Assembly: GCA_019022495.1 (NCBI GenBank)
Contig: JAFEKR010000019.1
Location: 372,001 to 436,000, forward strand
Source of the DNA: Epichloe hybrida
Lineage: Eukaryota; Ascomycota; Sordariomycetes; Hypocreales; Clavicipitaceae
Direction: 5' to 3'
Length of the DNA: 64,000 nucleotides
Numbering within the stretch: position 1 is the stretch's first letter; every line of letters starts with the position of its first letter. The translations under genes and the position numbers were made by a program. Positions 1-10,069 of this stretch are shown one piece after another. The notes under the pieces were generated by a model. It saw only the letters and a list, made by a program, of their open reading frames with translations. It had not been told where the DNA came from and searched no databases.

Positions 1-743
1 ATAAAGTAAGATAGGTTAATACTATAACACTACTAAAAGGAAAGAAAAAGGTAAATAAGCTAGCATTTACTAAAGGACTAGCTAAGAGAATTATTAAATT
101 AAGGACTAAACCTAAGAATATATTAGGTAAACTATTATAGTAATAAATTAAAGAAATTCTAGAATTAGATAAAACTATATAGGAGGGGAGTAATCTAAGT
201 CTAAGTACGCATTAACTACTCTAGGAGATAAGTGCTAAGGAATTCTAATAAATACTTCTCACGCTATAACCATATCTAGAGAAGACTATGGCAAACCCCT
301 ATAAACCTACTACTAGTCTTACTCTAAGAGAAGTGGTAATAGGTAACGCTACTTTAAACCCCTAACCCTATTAAAGATTAGCTCTAGAGAATATCTAAGC
401 TACTAAAGAATATAAAGTCCTACTATTTAACCTAGGAAAATAGTTAAGTAAAACTACAGTGTCTATTAGTATTCTATAACTTCTTTAGATAGCCCTAATT
501 ATCTAATAGTAACTAAGCTATTTAATATAATGTCATCAAAAAATAAAAAGTAATAGGGCAAAGTTAATGGTTTCTAATCTTATAGAACTATATAAAGAAG
601 TAGTGTACCCTAATATACTAGTCCACAAGTCTTTAGGTTTAATAAATACTATAATTACATAGAATAATGTCGCTTAACTAGATAGTAAGGTTTTAATGAC
701 ATTAGGATACATTATAGCTTACATTAAAGGCATCTAGTGTAAC

Positions 744-803
744 TTAGCCCTGCTTAATAGCGGCTTAAGTGTGAAATTAGTAAGCAAGAGCTACTTAAAA
801 AGA
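744..803 (+). pseudogene. retropepsin-like protease remnant of the gypsy element
   Basis: The frame starting at 744 reads LALLNSGLSVKLVSKSY, which matches the retropepsin active-site neighbourhood (L-L-D-S-G-A-S) with the catalytic Asp now Asn and the Ala now Leu. The Asp-to-Asn change fits a G-to-A transition from RIP. Flanking frames are full of TAG and TAA. Only this short motif is recognisable. It lies upstream of the reverse-transcriptase remnant on the same strand, the order expected for gag-pro-pol. Confidence 0.6.
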
Positions 804-2075
804 CATAGACTTCTAACTGTTTAACTTTAAGAAAAACAATCTATTTAGATAGTAAATAATGGAAATTAATAGATTTCCCACTATGCTTACCTCTAGATTA
901 TAGTAGGCGGAATCCTAGTATTATTAAAATATTATATAATGCTAGCTTAGGAATAGAATATATTACTAGGAAAAGTTTAGCTATAAAGAGTAAATGCTAT
1001 TAAATATTATAGATAGGAAAAGATTATAATTACTAGGATAAAAGGGGAAACTTAAACTTTACTAATATATCTATACCTAGACTTATTTTAAAGATCTAAT
1101 ATAAGAGCTTAGCTACTATAAAGGATAGATCTAGAGGAGATTATAGAGTTTATAAAAGATAACTAGGAAATTCTAAAGGAAGTTAAATAGCTCCTAAGGG
1201 GATTAAACAGCTAGATTATAGAAGAAGCTAAGAACTAGAAGTTAAAAAACTAAGCATTATAAATAATAAAGTTAGCGATTATTTACGTTTTCTTAATCTA
1301 CTATAGCTAGTAAATAAGATTAGAATAATAAGCTTTAAGGGAACACTAGCGGAGAATACTTAGAGAATAAAGCATAAACAAAGAGTACATTAGGAAGATA
1401 GGAAGACTAAGGGGGATATTAATAGGAAGAATAATATTGCTATAGGTAAAATAGGAATAGAGTTACATAGTTTATATAGTTTGGAACCAGATAATATAGC
1501 GAAAATAACTAGTAAATAAGTTCTTATTAGTAAACCAGAATCAAAGTCTACTGCCATAGTTATCTAGAAACTGCTATAGAACGTTATCACAGATAGAATA
1601 GCCATTAAGTTAAGCTCCGAGATAGAAATTAAATCATTTACCTCTTATTATACTAGCGTCCCTTAACTAAAACCCGTATTAGCCTATTAGACAATTACTT
1701 AAAGTTAGATTAAATGTCATAAAGTATTATAGGAAAGGGAATTATCCTTAAACATAGGTTATAACTACTCTAAATAAGATATAGGAGAAGCACAGTGTAG
1801 CAAGGAATTAGGATTATCCTAGGAAGACTTAATAAGAGATAATTTAGAAGACTTAGATAAGGAGAAAACTAATAAGGGAAGAAATAAGAAACGTATAAAG
1901 ATTAACATAGACAAAGAATAGGATTAAGATAGGGGAGATAATCTTAACCTATTTAATATCCTAAGGGATACGCGCAGTACTATGCTACACTAGGAAGAAC
2001 ATAAGGTAGACGCCGCTAGACATAGCGAGGTCTTAATTTATATAGGAAAATCAAAAATCAAGGGTACCCCCTTAC

Positions 2076-3943
2076 TAGAGTATTGTTTGTAGTGTAGTTA
2101 GTGTAGTTTTTAGGAAAAATTTGTATTTATAGTGTAGTTTTTTTTTTCTTATAGTTAGTGTAGTGTAGTTTTTTTTTTATAGTGTAGTGTATTGTAGTTT
2201 TTTTTTTTTTGTAGTTAGTGTAGTTACTAACTACACTAACTACAAAAACTACAATGTAGTGTTAGTAAAAAAAAAAGGTGGGCCTTTTTATTATATAATG
2301 TTATTATAAGGATTAAAAGAAAGCTAGTTATATAGAAGCTTTTATTATTACTTATTTTACTTAATTAGTTATAGAATTTATAATATTTACTTTTTTTTAA
2401 GAATTTTACTATAACTAGGGTTATTTATAATATTATACCTTTTTAATAATACTATTATACTTATTACTTTATTTTACTAATATAACTTTAAGAAAAACCT
2501 TCTAATTATTTTATTTACTATTATTATTAATTATTTTATATTTTTATTATTAATTTAATTAAAAAATACCCTAAACTAATATAATTAAATTAAATTAGAA
2601 ATCTAAATAAATATATAAAAGTTAATAGAATATATACTTAGTACTTTAATATTATTATTAATATAATAAGAACTTAAAAAAAGCTTAAACTATTTATTTA
2701 CTATTTAAACTAATTAAATATTACTTTAAGCTTTATAATTCTAAAGCTTTAAGAAGTTATATATAGTAACTTTATATATCTTATTATAATAATATATAAA
2801 GAAAGAATATAATAGACTAATATTTATAATTTATTAATAAATAACTAATAGTATTATTTTAATTACCTTATATAGCTTAAATAAGCTATAAAAAATAAGT
2901 TTAACTTGTTTTTAAAAATAATACTAGCACTTAGTTTTATATAATATATTATACTTATTATAAAAGCTTTAATAACTTTTATAACCTTAATTACTATTAT
3001 TACTATAATTACTATTATTTTATATTTATTATTATTTTAAAAAAACATAAAAGAGAAAACATTTTTATGATATTAATATTTTTAAAAACCTTAAAATACT
3101 AAGTTATTAAAAACTATAGCTTTTACTATAGTAATTTACTTATAATTACTAGTATTTATATTTAAGTTATTTATTTATTATTTATTTATTATTAAACTTT
3201 AACACTAATAATATTATAAGTAATCTTAGTAATCTTAGTAATCTTAGTAATCTTAGTAATCTTAGTAATCTTAGTAATCTTAGTAATCTTAGTAATCTTA
3301 GTAATCTTAGTAATCTTAGTAATCTTAGTAATATTAGTAATATTAGTATTATAAGTTATTATAAGCTATTATAAGCTATTATAAGCTATTATAAGCTATT
3401 ATAAGCTATAATAAGATATAATAAGCTACTTATATTAAGTTTACTAGTAGTTTTTTTATAGTTTTTTTAAAATAAGTAATAATAATAATTTCTAGAAATA
3501 TAAAATAATTTCTAGAAATAGTAAATAATATAATAAAAAGGTTTTTCTTTAAGTTATATTAGGGAAATAAAGTATTAAGTTAAATAGTATTATTAAAAAA
3601 GTATAATATTATATATAACCTTACTTAGTTATAATAAAATTATAAAAATAATATAATATTATAAATTCTATAACTAATTTAATAAAATAGGTAATAATAA
3701 AAGCTTTTATATAACTAGCTTTCTTTTAACCTTATAAATACTAATAACTAATAAAAAGACTAATACTATATTTGTAGTGTTTATAGTTAGTGTAGTTTAG
3801 GAAAAAAAATTTGTAGTGTAATGTATTGTAGTTTTTTTTTCCTTATAGTTAGTGTAGTTTGTAGTGTAGTGTAGTTTATAGTGTAGTTACTACACTACAC
3901 TACAAATACTACACTACACTACACGTTTTAGTGCAATACTCTG
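2076..3943 (+). mobile_element. hAT-like non-autonomous foldback element, copy 1 (1,868 bp)
   Basis: Ends are TAGAGTATTG (left, one C-to-T change) and CAATACTCTG (right), inverted repeats of CAGAGTATTG. An exact 8-bp duplication CCCCTTAC flanks it (2068-2075 and 3944-3951). Eight-bp duplications and a YARNG-type terminus are hallmarks of the hAT superfamily. Subterminal sequence is built from GTAGTGTAGT/GTAGTTAGTGTAG motifs. Inside are imperfect inverted arms of about 270 bp (near 2280-2560 and 3480-3780) around a core with a 9-bp and a 10-bp tandem repeat. No coding capacity is visible, so it would need a transposase in trans. Confidence 0.88.
3221..3346 (+). repeat. 9-bp tandem repeat (TAATCTTAG) in copy 1
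   Basis: Twelve perfect units of TAATCTTAG run from 3221 to 3328, followed by two TAATATTAG variants, then at 3361-3410 about five units of the 10-mer ATAAGCTATT. The same array occurs in reverse complement in copy 2 (around 6230-6335), so it belongs to the element and is not an independent microsatellite. Confidence 0.9.
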
Positions 3944-4850
3944 CCCCTTACTAAGTGAGAATCACCATATAAATAACAAAAATCAAGTCTTACCTAGAGA
4001 AGTTAAACATAGGTTACGTGATACGTTAGACTTAGGCATTTTAAAGGTTTAAGATCTAGAGGTAGACACACTAGGACATAATAGTGACTTAATTTGTATA
4101 GGAAACCCGAAAATTAAGGTTTACCCATTGAAGAATAAAAATCACTATATAAATGTAATAATTAGAGGTTTAGTAAGAGAAACTAGGGATAGGAACTAGT
4201 ATTCGCGCAGTTAGCAATATAAGTAAGAGGGATTAGTTATAAGAAAAGGATAGTATTACGCTATGTACACTCTAGTACACCCCCTATGCCTAATTTATAT
4301 AGGAAAAGAGGAAATTAAGGCCTCCCCCTTTAAAATCAGAGATTACTATATAAATAACTAGATTAGGGAATTAACTAGTAAAACCAAAGATAGCGGGGAC
4401 TATAGTACAGACTTAGTAATACACTTAAATGTTATAGGTTAGGCGCTAGTTTACAATGTAGACAGGGAGAAAGCTATATAAGATAGTGTAAGACTAAGTA
4501 AATTAGATATTTATATAGGAAATTAGGAAATTAAGGGGTACCCCTTAAGATTCCGGAATTTACATACAAATCAACTATTAGCGAACTTAGCGTCTAAAAC
4601 CATAGTTTCTTAGTTTAATTAGTCTAATATTACACTTAGGGACTGTGCGGGGACTGCAAAATAATAGATAATAATTATAAGGCTATGTTATACATTTAGA
4701 GATTACTTTGTTAAGAAGCTTAAAGATATTTGCATAACTAACCTTTTATAATACCACATTCCCTTAATTCTAAACGCTTAGCCTAGGAAAAGGAAGCAAT
4801 ATTAGTACTTAGGAATACATCGCGAGTTTTTAAAGAAGGTGTTTCTAGCT

Positions 4851-5333
4851 ATGGAGAAAGCAGGCATTATTTGCTATGGAGATTCAGAATAGGTAGCCCT
4901 AACAATATTTGCCCTAAAGCCTAGAAAGGATTTTCAAGTGGTTTATAATTACCGCAACGTAAATAGCAAGACAGTCAAATTAGCTTATCCTTGCTACAAT
5001 ATGGAAGCTAATTTAGATTTAATTTATTGCGGAAGGTTAATAATAATCTCACAAGCAAATGCTTTAAATAGATTCTAGGTAATTAGAATTTATCCACCTA
5101 ATAAACACAAGACAGCCTTCTTAGGCCCTAATAGAATGTATTACTACAATAATATAGCACAAGGATTAACTAGGTCGCTAGGAACATACGCTAGATTTAA
5201 AGACACCACTTTTAGGTATTTATTCTTCAAAGACAGATTTAAAAGCAAATTAATATTAGGATATATAGAAGACATTAAGACCTTGTTTTCTATTTACATA
5301 GATAATTACCACTTAGGTTCTAAAACATAGGAG
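4851..5333 (+). pseudogene. gypsy reverse transcriptase remnant
   Basis: One frame (codons in register with 4851) reads almost through a reverse-transcriptase palm. It begins near MEKAGIICYGDS, passes VVYNYRNVNSKTVKLAYPCY (the 'VDYRALNK...YPLP' region) and NKHKTAF (the 'RHKTAFxT' region), and ends at IYIDNYHLGSKT, which aligns with the catalytic YxDD-(I/L)-(L/V)-x-S-K-T box with the second Asp changed to Asn. TAG stops interrupt it near 4890 and 5077. It lies between the two inserted hAT-like elements. Confidence 0.8.
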
Positions 5334-5622
5334 AATCACTTTAACTTCTTATAGACACGCTACTTCCTAAGAATTACCTAGGCACTAATTAGACTAAGTA
5401 AACGTAAAATAACTCTCTTTGCGTTAAAGGTAAACTATATAGGATTTTCTATTAAAGATAGAAAGATTAGACTAGTAAGGAAACATTATAAAAGATTTGC
5501 TAACCTAGTAAGACACTTCTAATAGTAGCCTCTAAGAACTTAGAATAAATCTTAGTTTTAATTTACCTAATACCCTTCTTAAGAAAGTTTATCCCTAGTA
5601 GATTAAATCTAGTGTTAACTAT

Positions 5623-7448
5623 CAGAGTATTGCACTAAAACGTGTAGTGTAGTGTAGTATTTGTAGTGTAGTGTAGTAACTACACTACAAACTACACTAC
5701 ACTACAAACTACACTAACTACAAGGAAAAAAAAACTACACTATACTAACTATAAAAAAAAAAACTACAATACATTACACTATAAATTTTTTTTCCTAAAC
5801 TACACTAACTATAAACACTACAAATGTAGTATTAGACTTTTTATTAGTTATTAGTATTTATAAGGTTAAAAGAAAGCTAGTTATATAAAAGCTTTTATTA
5901 TTACCTATTTTATTATATTATTTTTATAATTTTATTATAACTAAGTAAGGTTATATATAATATTATACTTTTTTAATAATACTATTTAACTTAATACTTT
6001 ATTTCCCTAATATAACTTAAAGAAAAACCTTTTTATTATATTATTTACTATTTCTAGAAATTATTTTATATTTCTAGAAATTATTATTATTACTTATTTT
6101 AAAAAAACTATAAAAAAACTACTAGTAAACTTAATATAAGTAGCTTATTATATTATATAGCTTATATATAGCTTATAATAGCTTATAATAGCTTATAATA
6201 CTAATATTACTAATATTACTAGTATTACTAAGATTACTAGATTACTAAGATTACTAAGATTACTAAGATTACTAAGATTACTAAGATTACTAAGATTACT
6301 AAGATTACTAAGATTACTAAGATTACTAAGATTACTTATAATATTATTAGTGTTAAAGTTTAATAATAAATAAATAATAAATAAATAACTTAAATATAAA
6401 TACTAGTAATTATAAGTAAATTACTATAGTAAAAGCTATAGTTTTTAATAACTTAGTATTTTAAGGTTTTTAAAAATATTAATATTATAAAAATGTTTTC
6501 TCTTTTATGTTTTTTTAAAATAATAATAAATATAAAATAATAGTAATTATAGTAATAATAGTAATTAAGGTTATAAAAGTTATTAAAGCTTTTATAATAA
6601 GTATAATATATTATATAAAACTAAGTGCTAGTATTATTTTTAAAAATAAGTTAAACTTATTTTTTATAGCTTATTTAAGCTATATAGGGTAATTAAAATA
6701 ATACTATTAGTTATCTATTAATAAATTATAAATATTAGTCTATTATATTCTTTCTTTATGTATTATTATAATAAGATATATAAAGTTACTATATATAACT
6801 TCTTAAAGCTTTAGAATTATAAAGCTTAAAGTAATATTTAATTAGTTTAAATAGTAAATAAATAGTTTAAGCTTTTTTTAAGTTCTTATTATATTAATAA
6901 TAATATTAAAGTACTAAGTATATATTCTATTAACTTTTATATATTTATTTAGATTTCTAATTTAATTTAATTATATTAGTTTAGGGTATTTTTTAATTAA
7001 ATTAATAATAAAAATATAAAATAATTAATAATAATAGTAAATAAAATAATTAGAAGGTTTTTCTTAAAGTTATATTAGTAAAATAAAGTAATAAGTATAA
7101 TCATATTATTAAAAAGGTATAATATTATAAATAACCCTAGTTATAGTAAAATTCTTAAAAAAAGTAAATATTATAAATTCTATAACTAATTAAGTAAAAT
7201 AAGTAATAATAAAAGCTTCTATATAACTAGCTTTCTTTTAATCCTTATAATAACATTATATAATAAAAAGGCCCACTTTTTTTTTTACTAACATTACATT
7301 GTAGTTTTTGTAGTTAGTGTAGTTAGTAACTACACTACACTATAAAAAAAAAAAACTACATTACACTAACTATAAGAAAAAAAAAACTACACTACAAATA
7401 CAAATTTTTCCTAAAAACTACACTAACTACACTACAAACAATACTCTG
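5623..7448 (-). mobile_element. hAT-like non-autonomous foldback element, copy 2 (1,826 bp, inverted)
   Basis: Begins CAGAGTATTG and ends CAATACTCTG, with an exact 8-bp duplication TTAACTAT on both sides (5615-5622 and 7449-7456). It is a near-identical reverse complement of copy 1 along its whole length, including the subterminal GTAGTGTAGT motifs, the long imperfect inverted arms and the 9-bp tandem array (here CTAAGATTA units). The small length difference comes mainly from repeat-unit number. It lies in the gypsy relic between the reverse transcriptase and RNase H remnants. Confidence 0.88.
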
Positions 7449-7775
7449 TTAACTATTAAGAAAGTCTTTTTCTAAGAGGTTTAGAAAGTCATAAAATCTA
7501 GGAAGCTATTAGTCTAGAGAATAGAAGTTCTAAAGGAGAAACCTAAATAGACACTAAAAGCTTAAAACGCTTTACTCTAGATTTACTATAGTATTTAGGT
7601 AAATGCCACTTTTAGGGCCTAGCTAGGGATATAGTTTTATTTAGTAATAGATAATTTAGACATAGGAACTAGAGGAGTTTTGTTCTAGCTAGAAGACATA
7701 GAACCTAGTATAAGCGCTATAGACTTAAATTTCACAAAGGTTTAAATCATTATATAAATATTATATAGATTAGGG

Positions 7776-8040
7776 GACGCGGAAAAACGCTATATAATGC
7801 TAGAAAAAGAAATATTAGCTATTATTATTAGATTAAAAGAGACGTGATAGCTAGTTAATAGTTTACCTTATTTACTAAAGGTATACATAGACTATAAAGG
7901 GATTATTAATTTAATAGCAAACCTCTCTAAGGTTTATAGGAAGGTTACTTAATAGGTAGATATTCTATAAGAGTTAAATATAGAATATATACACCATCCT
8001 AATACAATAAAAATCATAAAGATCGCGGATAGGATATTAT
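7776..8040 (+). pseudogene. gypsy RNase H remnant
   Basis: The frame at 7776 reads DAEKRYIMLEKEILAIIIRLKET followed by stops, then LLKVYIDYKGIINLIA and later EYIHHPNT. This is the gypsy RNase H layout: the 'EKxYxxxEKElLAIv' helix, the 'VYTDHKNL' strand with the acidic residue retained, then 'Y.pG..N..AD' degraded. It sits directly after the second hAT-like insertion and continues the pol order from the reverse-transcriptase remnant. Confidence 0.75.
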
Positions 8041-8409
8041 AACTACTAGAGGAACTTAGATCTAATCTATATAAAGTGAAGAGGAGAATAGAAGTTAACG
8101 TGTCCCTAGCTATAGGAGAATAACTAGTGATAATTTTAATAAATATAATAATTATACTAGAAGGAGAAAGATTAGATAATAAAACTTTAGAGATAGTTAG
8201 AACTAAGCTTTAGGAATAGTTAGACTCTAAATAGTATAGGGAGATTCTTACTTTAATTATTTATAGTCCTTATATAATCCTAACTAAATAATAAAAACTA
8301 GTTTAGTATTAAGCCTTAAAATATTAAATTATAGACTAAAAACTTTATTATTTAGAACTTAATAAATCTTTAGCTAAATACATAATCTCTAAAGAGGTCC
8401 TGCTAAAAC

Positions 8410-9080
8410 TTTAATAAGCTTATAATATAGCAGGGCACTTTGGCCTAACTATTATAATGTAAAAGCTTTATAGGGTGTATTTCTAGCTAGATAGAGCAAA
8501 AGATATTAAGTCTTACTATTAATCTTATCTTATTTACTAGTAAACTAAAACTAGGTTACTAAGATTAGCTCTAAAAACTATTATAATATTAGAACCGTAG
8601 GCATTAGTTACAATAGATTACCTTAGACTTATTACTCCTAAGGCTTAAAATAGAGACTTATATGTGCTAATTACTATTAACTATATAATAAGGTTTGTAT
8701 TAGGTTAATCCTATAATAAAGCTACTAGAGATTTAGTTACCTAGATATAGGATAGAAACTAGAGCTTTATTTTTAGCTAGCTAAGAGAAATCTACTATAA
8801 TAATAGATCTCACTTTAAAAATCTAAACTTTAAATTAACCGCAGGAAAACACAGTATAATAGTTACTTTTAGACCTATCTCTTATCTATCTTCTATAGGA
8901 CTTACTAAATAGAATGTCTGCCTAGTGAAATAATAATTAATAAAGTAAGCGGTTAAAAGGGATAAAGTGTTACTTAATTTATAAAACTAAGCTATTCTAA
9001 GCATTATAGTTATTCTAAATAATTAATTTATGTTAAGCGTAGGGATAACTCTAGTAATATTAATATTAGGATTTAATCTA
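8410..9080 (+). pseudogene. gypsy integrase remnant
   Basis: Near 8428 the frame reads AGHFGLTIIM, then YRVYF and SYY*SYLIY. This matches the HHCC zinc-binding domain (H-x-G...YYWP...C-x-x-C) with both cysteines turned to Tyr, the expected result of TGY-to-TAY change. Around 8607-8640 VTIDYLRLITP matches the core 'D-F-x-x-x-L-P' Asp, and around 8750-8800 DRN*SFIFS matches the 'SDRGSQF' strand. Many TAG stops. The frame stays loosely readable to about 9,080. Confidence 0.75.
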
Positions 9081-9690
9081 TTTACTAAATACATAGGAGT
9101 TAGTGATAATTAAGATAAGATAGACTTATTAGAATTAGGGAATAATCCTATCTTAGTTTAAGAAACAAATCTATAGCACTTTAATTTAAGGGAGAAGAGA
9201 AGGGAATTAGTTTAAACTTAAAAAGTGAATAATAAGGGGGATTTCTCTAAGCTACTATAATAGTTTAAAGTAAGTAATCTTATATAGGAGAAAATTAATA
9301 AAGAGAATAAGTTAAAGGGGAAGTTTTATAAGACCTAGGGAAAGCTTTTAATAATTAAGAGAAAGTTATTATTAGTGTTATATAAGATTAAACCTTTAGG
9401 CAGAGGGTAAGGTTAAAAGATTTATATTAATAATCTAAAGATATATATCCCACGCTAGGAAAGACTATAACCTCTAAGACTAAACACCTAGGACATAGCT
9501 AATTAGGATTTAGAGAAGGAGATATAAAATTATTAGGGAATAGAGAATAATAATTAAGAAGGAGAATAGCTTATAGTATTTTAGAAGATTCTTAGTGTTA
9601 TGGTTAACACTATCTTAAAATAGGCTAGCCTGTTAGGGTGGAGAATGGATTACGTAATAGTTAATCATAATTATATAGGGCTTAGGTAGA

Positions 9691-10069
9691 TTACAGACTT
9701 GAAAAATACAACCATCATTATCCCTATCAATTTTGGTACCACTTCAGCTGTTAAGCCCACTGATCTCCAAGGCCCACTCGAGTCCTTGACCACGTACGTG
9801 GCTCTCTCCCCGAAACAAGTATTTTTTGATTTTTTCATATGGTTGGTTTCTACATGGCCTGCTCGGTGAACATTGACCAACTTTACAGGATGCACATGTT
9901 CAAGAACGAGCAAGGTGCCAAAGGATAGTTAGTTGCTACTTGATTTTCAAGGGAATTGCTCCAAGTTACTAGTAATAGCTATCCATCTTAAGCCATAGCA
10001 GCCATGGCAGCCACAAGAACTAACTAACATCTTCCGCATGTCCTCTCTTCCTCTACTTGGTTTGCTCTC
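9691..10069. other. boundary between RIP block and GC-normal gene island
   Basis: Base composition changes abruptly near 9,690. This stretch has ordinary composition and includes the 3' flank of the leftward dioxygenase gene. Short open frames exist on both strands (for example 9671-9913 on the - strand), but nothing recognisable or spliceable was found. Confidence 0.5.

Larger units (their letters stand above)
1..9690 (+). mobile_element. RIP-degenerated Ty3/gypsy retrotransposon, interrupted by two hAT-like elements
   Basis: A very AT/TA-rich block in which the remains of one gypsy-type pol gene can be read in order on the + strand: protease near 744-803, reverse transcriptase 4851-5333, RNase H 7776-8040 and integrase 8410-9080. 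Every frame is broken, mostly by TAG, as expected when CAG or TGG codons suffer C-to-T change on either strand (RIP). Two foldback elements (2076-3943 and 5623-7448) are inserted inside; removing them and their 8-bp duplications leaves about 6 kb, a normal gypsy length. I could not identify LTRs. The left side probably continues beyond the window, and the right edge is a guess from the return to normal base composition near 9,690. Confidence 0.85.

Noticed and set aside
9671..9913. 80-codon frame on - at the TE boundary, possibly a gene fragment
   Set aside because: Some stretches look protein-like, but neither strand gives a recognisable family.
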